Assembly: GCF_010183535.1 (NCBI RefSeq)
Contig: NC_071328.1
Location: 7,068,001-7,132,000 of the forward strand
DNA length: 64,000 nucleotides
Reading direction: 5' to 3'
Source of the DNA: Caenorhabditis remanei
Taxonomy: Eukaryota > Nematoda > Chromadorea > Rhabditida > Rhabditidae
Position numbers and translations under genes: made by a program. The number at the start of each line of letters is the position of its first letter. Positions within the stretch are counted from its first letter, which is position 1. Positions 51,195 to 62,937 of this stretch are shown piece after piece. Below the pieces are notes generated by a model. That model searched no databases. It saw nothing but the letters and a program-made list of their open reading frames with translations, and was not told the DNA's origin.

Positions 51195-52337
51195 ATGAAC
51201 GAGAATGCTCGAGAAACGGCATATGCCTCGATTATAATAGTTTCTCTATTCATTTCGTTATCAACAATGTCTTCTTTCCTTATTTCTGTTCATCCATTAG
51301 CTTCAATTCTTCGTCCATCCATTCAAAATACTGTAAATGATGCCACATATTGTCAGGTGAATTCTAAAATATTTTGAGAACTAGTTTATTCATAGTTTGG
51401 TTTTACAGGAAAGTGCCTTCGAAATAAAAGGAATGCTATCTGACATCGGAAGTCAATTCCAAAATATTACTCGTCAAAAACGTGACGAAGTTGACGATTT
51501 CCTTCGGGAAACCGGACAATCTGCCCATGAAAGAGTATGTGAATGTCGTCATCCGCAAGGACCACCAGGTCTATCTGGAAGAGATGGATTACCTGGACCA
51601 AAAGGATCGGAAGGTGCTCCAGGACTACCTGCACGTCTTCCATGTGAACCACCAGTGGATTACAAATCGTTGTGTGCTGACCCTTGTCCGAGAGGAATTC
51701 AAGGAACGACTGGAATTACGGTAAGCTCATTTTCAATTAGGGTTATTCAGAAATATTCAGGTCTATATCACTTTTTGAGCTTATGATTATTGTACTTTTA
51801 ATTCTTAGGGAATCAAAGGAGACACGGGTAAAACAGGAATTCCTGGCAAGAACGGAATTCGAGGTGAAAATGGAAAAATGGGTCAGAAAGGACCAATTGG
51901 ACCACAAGGAATCTCTGGATTGGATGGTGAAATGGGTGATCCTGGAGCAGATGCCACTCCTAAACCATTCATTCCTGGACCAGCGGGACCAATCGGAGAA
52001 GAAGGAGAATTCGGACCACCTGGACCGTCTGGAATGCCTGGAATTGATGGACCAATGGGAGCACAAGGACCACGTGGGAAGAAAGGAAAGCCTGGATTCC
52101 CTGGAAATGATGGAGCTGCTGGAGCAGAAGGACTTATTGGCGAGAGAGGAGAGGAAGGAAAGAGAGGGGTGAGTAGCTGAAATTTCATTTTTGAATCGTT
52201 TTTAAGAGAAAATGCTTCAGAATAATTTTCTAAAAATCTATAAAACTGCTATTTTCTTCTTCCAGGTTTGTCCAACGTACTGCGCAACAGATGGTGGAGT
52301 ATTCTTCGTTCAGCCTCCAGATTGGATGCTTCAGTGA
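51195..52337 (+). CDS. cuticle collagen with CPxYCAxDGGVFF tail
   Basis: Four exons (51195-51356, 51409-51720, 51809-52168, 52266-52337), all in phase 0, give 301 aa. A hydrophobic segment (about 12-34) is followed by a Cys-containing non-helical stretch and RQKR at 76-79, the subtilisin/furin-type cleavage site. Two Cys (CEC) precede a first Gly-X-Y block in exon 2. A second Cys cluster follows (LPCEPPVDYKSLCADPCP), then the main block of about 115 residues in exon 3. The C-terminus VCPTYCATDGGVFF matches the tail seen in a subgroup of worm cuticle collagens. This is an epidermal matrix product, likely expressed in moult cycles. It shares a promoter region with the minus-strand collagen at 49662-50700. 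Confidence 0.94.
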
Positions 52338-52626
52338 TTCGGTTTTCGAAATTTTCATGTTTTCTGGTTTTCTCCTTTTTTGTTCTCTTTTCCGCAAATT
52401 TTGACTTTATATTCCCATTCTCAATTGTACCATTTTTCCATGTCCGTGTGTTCTTCTGATTTTCTTTTTTTATTTTCTATTTCATTTATATTCTCTCATT
52501 ACCTGTTTCGCTGTTTTTTCTCAACATTTTCCCATGAGTCTTACTTAATTAATCTACATCATCTGACACCAGAGTCTCGTCACATATCCCAGGAATACGT
52601 GTATATATAATAATAATAGTTCTAAC

Positions 52627-52632
52627 AATAAA
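52627..52632 (+). promoter_or_regulatory. AATAAA poly(A) signal, plus-strand collagen
   Basis: An exact AATAAA lies 289 nt after the collagen stop, and an overlapping second copy follows immediately. Confidence 0.6.
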
Positions 52633-52637
52633 TAAAT

Positions 52638-54108
52638 ATTTTCTCGGTTTTCTTGTGTTTTAATACTCGGTTGGTCAGTCTGTTTGAATAAACAAACAGT
52701 ACAATAAACTTCTCGTAAGTTTACTTTCCATACAAGGATTCATATTGATGAGAGAAACGGTTATCGATTGATGTTTGAGAGTTTTTTTTCCATTTCATAA
52801 CTTAAAAAAGACTAAATACTTTTTTATTAACGTGTGATCGAGAGTACAAGCTCACAGCTGTGGTAAACTACGCAAGATCTAAAGAGCCTAACACTTTGAT
52901 TCTGAATATTTCATTCTCTAAAATTCTAAAATTTTATAAAAATCGCATTCCCGAATCCCTCCTCAAATTTGAAGCCCATTAGACAATTTGAGTCACACCA
53001 CCCTACCTTTTCTAGCCTACAAAAATCAAACAACATTTTGAGATTTTTCATCATTCATCCGTATGTGCTCTCTTGATGTGTCATATATATCCCTCGATAC
53101 ATTTCAATCTATTTCCCATTTATTTTTCATTAGTATTTATATGTGCATCCTGATCCTCCCCTTTTCTGTTACGAATGACTCATGAGCTCTCACGAGAAAA
53201 AAACGGAAAATTGAAAATATCACGTTAGAAATGTGGGTACTTGAGCTGACTTCTGCGAATAGATTATAGTTTTATACTCTCTAGTTTCATGAAATTTTGA
53301 ATTAAAATCAGAAGAAATGGAGAAAAAGATTATGGAGAAAGAGTAGAGTTTTCTTACTTTTTAGAATTTTTTTTTGATTGAGTATGAAATCTGGATGAGA
53401 AGCCAATTGCTTAAATTTATTCCGATAGATCTTGCATTCTAGAATACCTAAAATCCAAAAAGTTTGAGTTTTCTATAAAATTTTTTTTCCCACTTTTATC
53501 TTTTATCGGAGCATAAGTAGTTGAGCTGATGGAAACCCTGATTACCTTTATTTAGTAAAACTCACCATAATTTTGTACTATTTGGCTTCAGGTTGATAGT
53601 CTATTTCATCAGATGTAGTCACTCATCACCACTTAATTTTCGTCAAACACCCACATTGTCTGAATAATAACATTCACAATTTCCTACTTCCTTCCTGCTC
53701 CTGTTCTACTAAATAACAGCTCTTTGTTCCCTCACATTTCCTTTATTTTGCTTTATTTTTTATACTCCTTTTCAAGTATACATACTCATTCTTCAATGAC
53801 TCAACTCGTTTGCCTCCGGGCTCTGCAATAAAGAGTGAGAGAGCAAATAGAAAAACAACTCTTTTAGTGGAGCAGCTTGTTGAAAACGTTCAGTTCAGAT
53901 TGTCTCTTTTGTCGGTCCAATTTTATTCTGAACCTTATAGACTCTTTTTCTTTCAATTTTCAGACTGTAAGATTTTATGTAATGCTCATTCCAAACTTTT
54001 TAATTTCAGAATGGGTTTTAGTTCTCCATTAATATAATAAGTAACTTTTGTATAATTACGTTTTACTTATAAAGTCTCCCTATACTTCCAGCCCTCCCTA
54101 TACCTCTC
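52638..54108. other. intergenic, no gene seen
   Basis: AT-rich sequence with poly-T runs. No supported coding region or RNA gene was seen. Confidence 0.5.
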
Positions 54109-55067
54109 TTAAAGGGGGACTGAAGTATTCCAAAAATTGAGATTTTTTATATGGATCGACTCAGAATTTTATAGAAAAGAGAAAAGTCTCTTGGAGCCAG
54201 GTCCGAAAATTAGTCTAAAGCGAGTTATAAGGCCTCAAAGTGTCAAAAAAGGGTCTCTCGCATGGAATTTTTTCATTAAATTTCAACGTAAAATTCTCTC
54301 GCCGTGCAGAGGAAAAATGTGAAAATTGAGAGAATAATGCCGTGAACTCTCTTATATCTACTTTCCCTCATGTTCAATTGAGGAAGTGCCTCCATGATTA
54401 TGAAGTCATTGGTTGGAATTGACCTTGATAACACAACAGAACGACTGTGACGTAGGAAAACAACAATTTTTACGAAAAAAAAAGAAAAAACTAAAGATAA
54501 CGTTCAGGGATTAGACTGTGCATACATCTCTCTTTCTGCTTCAGCTCTTGCATCTAGTTCAGATTGTTCAGTGTCCGTTCTCTGAACGTATTCCGACGCG
54601 ACTTTCTCCTTTGCTATTTGAAGAATTGTGAATCTCCACTCATTCTTTGACGCAGTTTTTCGTGATCTCTTACAAAAGTAAGAAATCATTCACACAGTAA
54701 TCATTCACAGTAATCAATCACAGTAATGATATTGTTCTGTTGTGTTATCAAGGTCAATTCCAACCAATGACTTCATAATCATGGAGGCACTTCCTCAATT
54801 GAACATGAGGGAAAGTAGATATAAGAGAGTTCACGGCATTATTCTCTCAATTTTCACATTTTTCCTCTGCACGGCGAGAGAATTTTACGTTGAAATAAAA
54901 TGAAAAAATTCCATGCGAGAGACCCTTTTTTGACACTTTGAGGCCTCATAACTCGCTTTAGACTGCTTTTCGGACCTGGCTCCAAGAGACTTTTCTTTTT
55001 TCTATAAAATTCTGAGTCAATCCATATAAAAAATCTCGATTTTTGGAATACTTCAGTCCCCCTTTAA
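54109..55067. mobile_element. 0.96-kb inverted-repeat DNA element with internal ORF
   Basis: Left arm 54109-54445 begins TTAAAGGGGGACTGAAGTAT; right arm 54733-55067 ends with the reverse complement. The arms, about 337 bp each, are nearly identical, with a few substitutions and small indels. If TA is the duplicated target, the element would start AAGGGGGAC and end GTCCCCCTT, as for Tc1/mariner-type elements, but the palindromic TTAA ends leave this open. A non-repeated core of about 290 bp (54446-54732) separates the arms. It holds a 61-codon minus-strand frame and a short tandem CAGTAATCA repeat at its right edge. No recognisable transposase is present. Confidence 0.85.
54504..54689 (-). pseudogene. 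ORF fragment inside inverted-repeat element
   Basis: A 61-codon open frame occupies the unique core of the element. Its second half is charged and helix-like (EKVASEYVQRTDTEQSEL then DARAEAEREMYAQ), unlike the random frames elsewhere in this window. I do not recognise it. It could be the remains of a transposase exon, or a host gene piece caught between the arms. Confidence 0.3.
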
Positions 55068-56358
55068 CTCGTCAATTTCAGGGATGAGTCTCCATAATTC
55101 CTCACACAGTGTTCACCCTTTTCCTCTGGGTCTTATCTTCGTACTTTTTAGTCGTTTGGTCATTTGTAATCAAACTAACATTTCCAAAATGACTCATTCT
55201 TTTCATTAAATAAGCGACTTGTTGTCTGGTTTGATAAGTGGTATGCGAGTGTCATACAACTTAAACAGGCAGAGATTATAATAACTTAATCTTTTAAAAG
55301 AATATAAAAAGCTTTTTTCCAGATTAGTATTGTTTGAAGGTGCGAGTTCATATATCCGAAGAGTCGCATTGCAGGTTTGTATTGAATTGGAAATTTGAGT
55401 TCTGAGTTGTGTGTGTCATTTGCTTTTATAAAAATTATAAAGAAAAGTTCACCATGAGACTGAAAAGTAAGCTAGACTAATTTTAAATATTTTCCCTTGA
55501 CAGTTATTTTTTCGAAGAATTCTCAGCGAGTCTTGGAATAATCTTGAGAATCTAAAGACTCCAAGAAAACTATTCTTGAGAATCTGAATTCGCTCACATT
55601 TTTCTTTCTAAATAATCAACAACGTCTGACAATACAAAACTTCAAACTTCCGGCTCAAAACAAGTTGTACACTTTTTTCAAAGGTCAACGTAGTTTTATT
55701 TCTTTTTAGTAGTTTCTATGCTGGATCAAAACTCAAAATGTAGACCGTAAAACCCAGTTATTTTTTCTAGCCAGAACATGCTTTCCGCGAATTTCAAGCA
55801 CATTCGGGTGAACAAGTGATGACAACTGACTCTCGGAGATAAACAGAATTTGTATCAATTCATGACCTTCGCATCTTAAATTAGACCCATGATATCTGAC
55901 TAATGTCTCGACCTCTCTGCAGAATTTTCATTCGATTCCATACGACATGTGTCAAGATATAAACATGCAAAGTCATCTGGATCAAAGTACACTTTCTCTC
56001 TCATGCGTCTATCTGATTACTACCTTTTCCATTAGTATGCAAACTTATTTTCAGAGAGAAAAAGAGAATGACTCATACTCTCCGTCACATAAAAGGGAGC
56101 TATCTCAGTTGTCTAATCTCTTTCTTTTCCTCTCTATTTCCACTCCGTCAGCCGACAATTCTCATGCTTCTCTCCGTCTCTTCTTTTCATTTTATCTTTC
56201 TTCTTTCTCTGAAGTCTCTTGTCAAACAACAATCTCTTCAATGTTCTCGTTCCGTTTAGCGTATTTTCACTCTTCAGCAGTTTCTAACCTATTGCTGGTT
56301 TATCAACTCTACAATCATTTCTGATAACATTCAACCTCCGAGAAAACGGATCAGAAGG
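55068..56358. other. intergenic upstream of Shc-like gene
   Basis: No separate gene was seen. The frame upstream of the Shc-like ATG stays open for about 12 codons (NIQPPRKRIRR), so a short extra N-terminus from an upstream exon is possible. Confidence 0.45.
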
Positions 56359-58263
56359 ATGCCTGATGTTGATCCGAGGTTCTCTCAAGAGCTCCGGAGC
56401 TCTGGGGTCACCCTGGCCGCTGTTGTAAGTTTTTCTTTCGATTTTCGAAACTCTTTATTGATTTAATCAATTGAAAAAGGAACTGATAACCTGTACGAGT
56501 TTTCGGTCAATTGAAGTTATGAAAGAAAGCAACAGAGCCAGAAAAAGAAGAAAATAACTAAAAAACTTAAGATGAACATTCAAACCTAACTCAATACAAC
56601 ACGAACGACCTGGCTATTTTAGTCGAGGCCATTTGACAGAAATTAAACAAATGAATATTTATGTACAACAAAATACCTGAAACTTATTCAAGAGGTGTCA
56701 AAACAAACTTATAGAATTGGATTAATTGAGTTATATCGGATAAAAGTTTATCAGAAAAAAAACAATTAATTTCAGTATCTCGGCAGTGTCCCCGTCATCG
56801 AATCCATGAATTCAGTGGTCTCCCAGATGAGATCACAAGTTGTCGCGTAAGTTTAAAGATAAAACATTAATTTTCATTGTACGATATTCCAGAGAATGCA
56901 TTCAACACGTGGCAGCAACTGTCGGACAATGTGAAGCACAAGAAATTAATCCGATTGTTGGACGAGTAAGTCAATTGATTTTTGAATGATATCTAGTTTG
57001 AAGAAAAAGAAAACAGAAAGTGTAAAAGTAACAGCATAGAAGAAATACTTTTCTAAACTTTCAGAATTTGTCTAAAACTGTTTATTTTTCGTAAAAGTTG
57101 ACAATTTTTAAGTTTCTATCTTTTTTTTAAACTTTCGAAATTTCAGATAATTGGTGAAGTGAAAGAAGAAAACTATGTTGTTGACCTGAATATATCCTCC
57201 AAAATGGTGAAAGTTATCAAGAAAAACAGACTTATTCAACGTCATCCGATAACTTATTTCTCATTTGGATGCCGTGGAAGAGGAGAAAACTCAAATATGT
57301 TTGGATACATTGCAAAGAATAAAGATGGAACTGATAGAAGATGTCATGTTTTATCAAGTAAAGATGCTCAGAAGTTAGTCGATACTTTGATCGCAGCGAT
57401 TAATGTGAGCATGACTGATACTCGAGGGACACCATCGACTTCAAGCACTCCAAGTGACGATGGATTTGTGAAACCAGAAGTGCCTGCGGAGGGAAGAATT
57501 GTTAATTTGGTTCGTCAGTCTCCCGTTGGAAGTCATAGACAAGTTTCGGATGATGTTGTTGGAAAAGTATGGTTTCATGGCCATTTGTCAAGAGATGATG
57601 CACAAAGCTTGTTGACAACGGCTGGAGACTTTTTAGTACGGTTAGTATAGATGCATTTCAAAAGTGCAGATGAAGACTGTTGACTGATGATAATAAACAA
57701 TATTCAGACAAAGTGACCACACTTCTGGAAAGTTTGTGCTGAGTGGTTTGACAACTGATGGAGATCACAAACATTTGATACTATTAGATCATCAAATGGT
57801 AAGTCAATTACGTTTCCTTTCGTTCTTGTGCAATAAGTTGTTTTCGGTAGTAATGTTTTTTAACATTCTTTTTCAAGTATAATAGTACAGTTCTAGAATG
57901 AGATTGAATCGATTTCTCATACTGTAATGGTCAAAGTGATTAGGAATTCGGAACTCTCAGTTCTTCAGTGTGCCACAGTGTTTCTAATTGTCAAAAAATG
58001 GTTTTTTTTCTAAAAACTGTAGCTATTCAGAATATTTGGCTCTGCTCCGTATTCCCACTATAAAATTAATTATTTTCCAGAGAGTCCGTACTCGTGATCA
58101 TGAGTTTAACAACATAACTGAACTAATCGACTATCACATGACTAATGGAATAGCTGTTCGGACAGAGAGGAACGCCAAGGATCAAAGGGAAACATCAATT
58201 ATGTTACTACGACCCGTACCAGCTCCTGCGGAAGTCCCACCTTCTCCAGAATCACCGAATTAA
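56359..58263 (+). CDS. Shc-type adaptor protein (PTB-SH2)
   Basis: Six exons (56359-56424, 56776-56846, 56893-56965, 57147-57640, 57708-57798, 58081-58263) give 325 aa. The PTB domain covers about residues 15-160, with YLGSVPVIESM at its start, as in Shc proteins. A linker of about 50 residues, rich in Ser, Thr and Pro, follows. The SH2 domain runs from Trp212 to about 305 with WFHG and FLVR (Arg235, the phosphotyrosine-binding residue). PTB then SH2 in this order is diagnostic of Shc. The adaptor would bind phosphotyrosine on receptors; C. elegans Shc proteins act in insulin-like and JNK stress signalling. The linker contains no Tyr, so the Grb2-docking sites of vertebrate CH1 are absent. 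There are two shc genes in C. elegans and I cannot say which this matches. Confidence 0.93.
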
Positions 58264-58865
58264 GATAAACATGCAGAATACTTGTCATTTAGTTCTTTGT
58301 AATGGCATGGTACTTTGAAAGACGTTATTTTCTTCATTCGGGCTCAGAAAAATTGAAACTTCTTTGAAAATACAGTTCCTTGATGTATCAAAAAGCGTCA
58401 ATTTCATATTTAACCAATCATGATTCTACTTTCGCCGAATCCCCCATACAGTATAAAAATGATAATTTGACTTTTGACATCAGAAGGCCCGTTCTTCCTT
58501 CTTTTTTGTCCTCTAGACCTCAAAAAATAGGGGAAAGTAGCAAATTGCGTAAGAAGTCACTTATAAGAAGTCTTTCTCTTTTTCTCGTCATGGATGATGC
58601 CCATATAATTAGGTAGTTGTCCTTCTACAGTAACATGTCATTACTATCCTCCTCCTTCTCTTTTTTTTGTATCCCTCCCCTTTTCACCGCTCTGTATGCG
58701 TTGCGTCGCTCCAATTATACTCCGCCATCTTCTTCGTCTTCCCACGTCTTCTATTCTCTATTCAGCCCGCCCATCCAACACAAGGAATCATATTATTTTG
58801 TGTTGGTATTCTGGCATAGATTCTCGAAAAAGTTTGAGAACTTATTGATTCAAGTTGGGCCCCTC
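58264..58865. other. intergenic between Shc-like and ZP genes
   Basis: This contains the Shc-like 3' UTR (no exact AATAAA found) and the upstream region of the ZP gene. No other feature was seen. Confidence 0.5.
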
Positions 58866-61800
58866 ATGATTCTTCTGTGGATCATCGGTTGGGCGGTCCT
58901 TCCGTTTATTCAATCTGTGGCCATAGTTGACACTTCTATTGCATGTGATAAGGTAGGCTCTTCTTACTCTCTTTTCTTTTTAGTCCTTAGTCTTTCCAAG
59001 CCTTGAGTGTCCAGTATATTCTTTGCCATGTGATTCCCTCTTGCTCGTAATTTTATGCTCGTACCTCTCTTAATCCCAATGACAATTTTTATCTGCATAT
59101 CCAATATCAATAAATCATATTTTTTCCTTTACGTTTTTGTGGCATTTAAATCGGGGCATTTTTTATATAGAACTGGAAACAATTGACAAATAGTTTAAAG
59201 TTGTTAAGAAAAAATCTATCTTATTTGGAAGCAGACTTCGGCATGGCTTACTAATTAGTATTGGACAATGTCTTTCCAAATTCCAACAATCCCGAGTTTT
59301 AAATGTTTTATCTGAAAATGTTAAGTTGAGCATTCAAGATGCAGATACTGTATTCATATTTCAATGACATTCACTCGACGTCGATCCGAAAATTGTTCAT
59401 CTTGTCTTATTTGTTGAATCTTGTTTAATTTTGTTGAGAAACGTTTTCTAGCTGAAATTTTTTCCATCTTGTCGCAACGTAGATAATATATTTTTAATGT
59501 TTTATAAGACATTTTTGGTAATCTCTTTTGTATTAAAAAAATATGAAGCTTGTAATATTCAGTATCAAGTTCTTCAAAATGACTAAAAACCCTAGTCATA
59601 ATCCAAGGTCCCTCTTTTGTCCTTTTCTCAAAAAATCTGTTCTCAATTTGATGAGCGAACAGGTGGGCAGTAGAATAGAGATTAAACCAGGCTAATACTA
59701 TGAGTCAAGACTATTAACTTGAAGGTTCAATGTCAGTTTTAGATTTTTTCCCCTAACCTCTTCCATGCTAATCCTTCTCTTTTTCAGACAGACTTTCTTC
59801 TAAAAATCAAATTTGACGAAGTATTTCATGGCACAATACAAAGTCGTTCAGGCCATCCAAAGTGTATTTATGCAAATGGAACATTACAACCAGATACGAA
59901 ATATCAGTTGAAGGTCAGTGGTCTATTTGTAAATAGGATTGAAAAAAAAAAATAAGTGGATTATAATATTTGTTTAGATTCCATTGAAAGGATGCTCAAC
60001 GAAGGAGAACGGAGAGGGAAACCTAGAAAATGAAATTGAAGTTGTCATGGGTTCGAATAATGAGTGAGTCGGGGCCAGCTAGACAAGTGGGCATGCATTT
60101 AGGCATTTAGGGAATTTGAGTTTGGGAACTTTTCCGATGAAAATCACGATGAAAATTTCAGCTTCAACGTGGAAACTGACAAAAGGTTTCTCCTAACTTG
60201 CATTCCAGCAGCGCCTGTACCAAAGTAAGGATTGTTATTCACTAACTTACGTTCAGAAAAGTTTCATTAATTGTGCTGTTTGCAGAGAATCACAAGTTAC
60301 AGTATCCTTCGGAGGAATTACGATAAATTCGGATGCCACGACCGCAAGTAGTATTCTGAATAATCAGGTAATGCGAACTTTTGTGTTAAAATACTATTTA
60401 GCTTTGTTTCATTTTGTTCTGAAGGATGTCATTTATAGGTTTCAGTTATAACTTTGAGTTTAAAATAGGATTGCTTTTAGAATTTTATTCTCAAATCAGA
60501 CCTCATTTAGAAATCAAAATTCTTGTCTATTTGCTTGTTTGTCTTCTCAATTCCCAATATTTCCAGACGGTTGACTACCGCGTACGCGTCCTCGATGGCG
60601 CAAGCCTTGACGCCAAACAATTGCAACGTCCATTGGCAGTCGGAGACAAAGTGGTAAGTATAGGGAAATGAGTGAAAGTTTCCGAAAAAGCAACACTTTT
60701 ACAGACGTATACTGTTGAAATGAAAGATGATCAAAATGGACGAATCGGACGGTGTTGGGCAAATGATGGGATCTCGGAACTGCCGTTATCGGATTCTCAA
60801 GGATGCTCTCTGCAGACTTCCGGAGAGGTATGGGGTATTCTTCAAATGCTACTTCCGAAGAAAGTACTAGTCAAAAGTAAATAATTTGAGAAAACATGGA
60901 AATGTAAATCTGTTGTTAACACTTACTGTCAAGTTGCAGTGAAGTATGATAGAACTGATTTGCCATGACCACAGGGCGCGCTGGAATTGTTCTAGAAACG
61001 CATATATTAAGGTTACGGTAGTGGTTGACATAATTCAAATTTCCTGGCTTCGGTGATCCCGCAAAAACAGATTTGAAACGAATTTCCTGTGTGCCCTGTG
61101 TGCTAACCATTCTCGAAGTGAATTTTATCAAAAACTTCAAATTATTATTGTTTTTTATTCATTGCCGTAATGTTTCTGAAACAGACTGCTGGGTTATTCA
61201 AGCATTCAGATTTTTTGGATACCTTCTGGAATTTAAAAAAAACCTTCTAAGTTCAGAAGTTGACGCACCCACTAGCAATTGCTTGGAGCACAACACCTCT
61301 ACTGACTATAGAATTGTTAAAAACAAATTTTACAACCACATAAATATACTGTTGATATCGAACTACAATTTGTCAGTCGACAACTTTTTGATAACTATTT
61401 TAGGAACCAAGATATACCGCTTTAAACCCAAGTTGAGCGGAATTCCGCCTTCCGCCTTCCGCCATTTCAAAAACAGCTTTCCGCTCAACTCTGCTTTGAA
61501 CGGACTCCGTTGGTTGCCCCTTTATTACAGGTCTTACGGTAACTCAAAAAATTGCGCGCCGTTCAAATATTCGTCTACTATACCATAAATCACCCATTTT
61601 CCAGGTGTGGGGTGACTTTGAAGTGTCTCGTCGTGACGGAAAAACCATTTTCTACAACCACATCAAAGCGTGGGCATTCCCTACGAGGTAAGCTTCTTAA
61701 CCACTTCCATTCCACTACTTGAACCTTGACATTTTGGAGAGACAAAAAAGAAAAACAACTTTTCTTTGTGTTCTTTGTTCGATTTGGATAAAAGTCAAGG

Positions 61801-62324
61801 TGAACTTTTTTCAATTGAATGGTGCAGATTTGCAAAAAAAAGACTAAGAGTCGTTTGTAAGAATTTCGGATACTGTATAGTTAAAGTGACTTCCAACATT
61901 TGAATGCATTCGGTTACCGAAGTTTGGCAGCCAGACACTCATTACCTAAAGTATAACAAATCGATAAAAGAGGTTTCCCAGTTTTTCATAATTATTTTTT
62001 TTCAGTAATGAAGTGAATATCTTCTGTAACCTCCACGTCTGTGTCACTTGCTCTCAACCATCGTGCCGTGGCAGAGAACGTCGTCATCACCCGGAAACTC
62101 CAGTATCTGACCCCTTCAGTTCATCGATAGACGTCTCCGACATCTCACCTCCAATAGCTGTCCGAACATCGTTCCGATTGAAACGAGAGAATCAAGCTCG
62201 TCTCGAGACATCTCCGACGTCTTCATTTTCTTCCTCTTCCTCTAATTCTTCTCCTTCTGCCAATCACGTCTTCCTCGTGCCGCTTCTCTTAATCGTTGCT
62301 TCAGGTGTCTTCTCCTTGTTCTGA
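58866..62324 (+). CDS. ZP-domain (cuticlin-like) membrane protein
   Basis: Nine exons (58866-58952, 59788-59913, 59978-60063, 60162-60224, 60286-60367, 60567-60653, 60705-60827, 61605-61687, 62006-62324) give 351 aa. A signal peptide covers about residues 1-18 (ILLWIIGWAVLPFIQS). The ZP domain follows directly (about 24-266), with Cys at the expected spacing. VDYRVRVLDG and RIGRCWANDG are typical of its second half, and it ends with CNLHVCVTCSQPSC. CRGRERRH (266-273) supplies the furin-type consensus cleavage site. A Ser-rich linker and a C-terminal hydrophobic segment (about 331-351) complete the usual cuticlin design. Such proteins polymerise on the apical surface after cleavage. Introns 1 (835 bp) and 7 (777 bp) are long. 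It is small for the family, with no extra N-terminal domains. Confidence 0.92.
61438..61463. repeat. short tandem repeat TTCCGCC in ZP intron 7
   Basis: Three adjacent TTCCGCC units follow a GCGGAATTCCGC palindrome inside intron 7 of the ZP gene. This GC-rich spot stands out from the AT-rich intron. Confidence 0.6.
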
Positions 62325-62331
62325 GACTATT

Positions 62332-62337
62332 AATAAA
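62332..62337 (+). promoter_or_regulatory. AATAAA poly(A) signal, ZP gene
   Basis: An exact AATAAA begins 8 nt after the ZP stop codon, implying a very short 3' UTR of roughly 25-30 nt. Confidence 0.75.
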
Positions 62338-62937
62338 ATGTTCATAAGAGAATATATAATTGGTCTTGTAGCGTTGTGTGTACACTTGGATGATTTTTTG
62401 TTGGCATTTTGTCGGAAATTTTTGGAAAAGTCAGGAAATGGCAAATTGAAAGTGTTCTGTCGAAAAAGAAAATGGTAAGTGGCAGAGAGTAAAGTGATCT
62501 GAAAGGTAAGTTTCCGAGAGAAAGAGACGAAATTTTCAGTTTCAGGAATAAACGGATTCATTGCTGATATTATTAGAAATTTGGATGAGAAATGAAATGA
62601 CACTTGGAAAAATAACGAATAGGTTAATATAAAATGATTGAAATTTGAAATTATAAGAATTTGATGACTAGATATCAACAATAATTTACAGATATAACAT
62701 GTTACCGAAAGAAGAGAATATTATTATAATTACACAAAATCAATAAATAATTTCCAGTTGAGATGTCAACGACGTTTGGAGGTTCTCATTTTGATTGGAG
62801 TTGCTTTGTAGATTTCAGTTGGCTCTGAAAATTCAAGGAGCTTTGGTTCAGAATAGAATGAGATGACAGTTTCTTGAATAAAGCCAATTCACGCGTCTCT
62901 CGATTTTGACAATTTTTTTCAGAAATAAAATAAAATT
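62338..62937. other. intergenic between convergent ZP and Glu-rich genes
   Basis: AT-rich convergent 3' region. No gene was seen. Confidence 0.55.
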
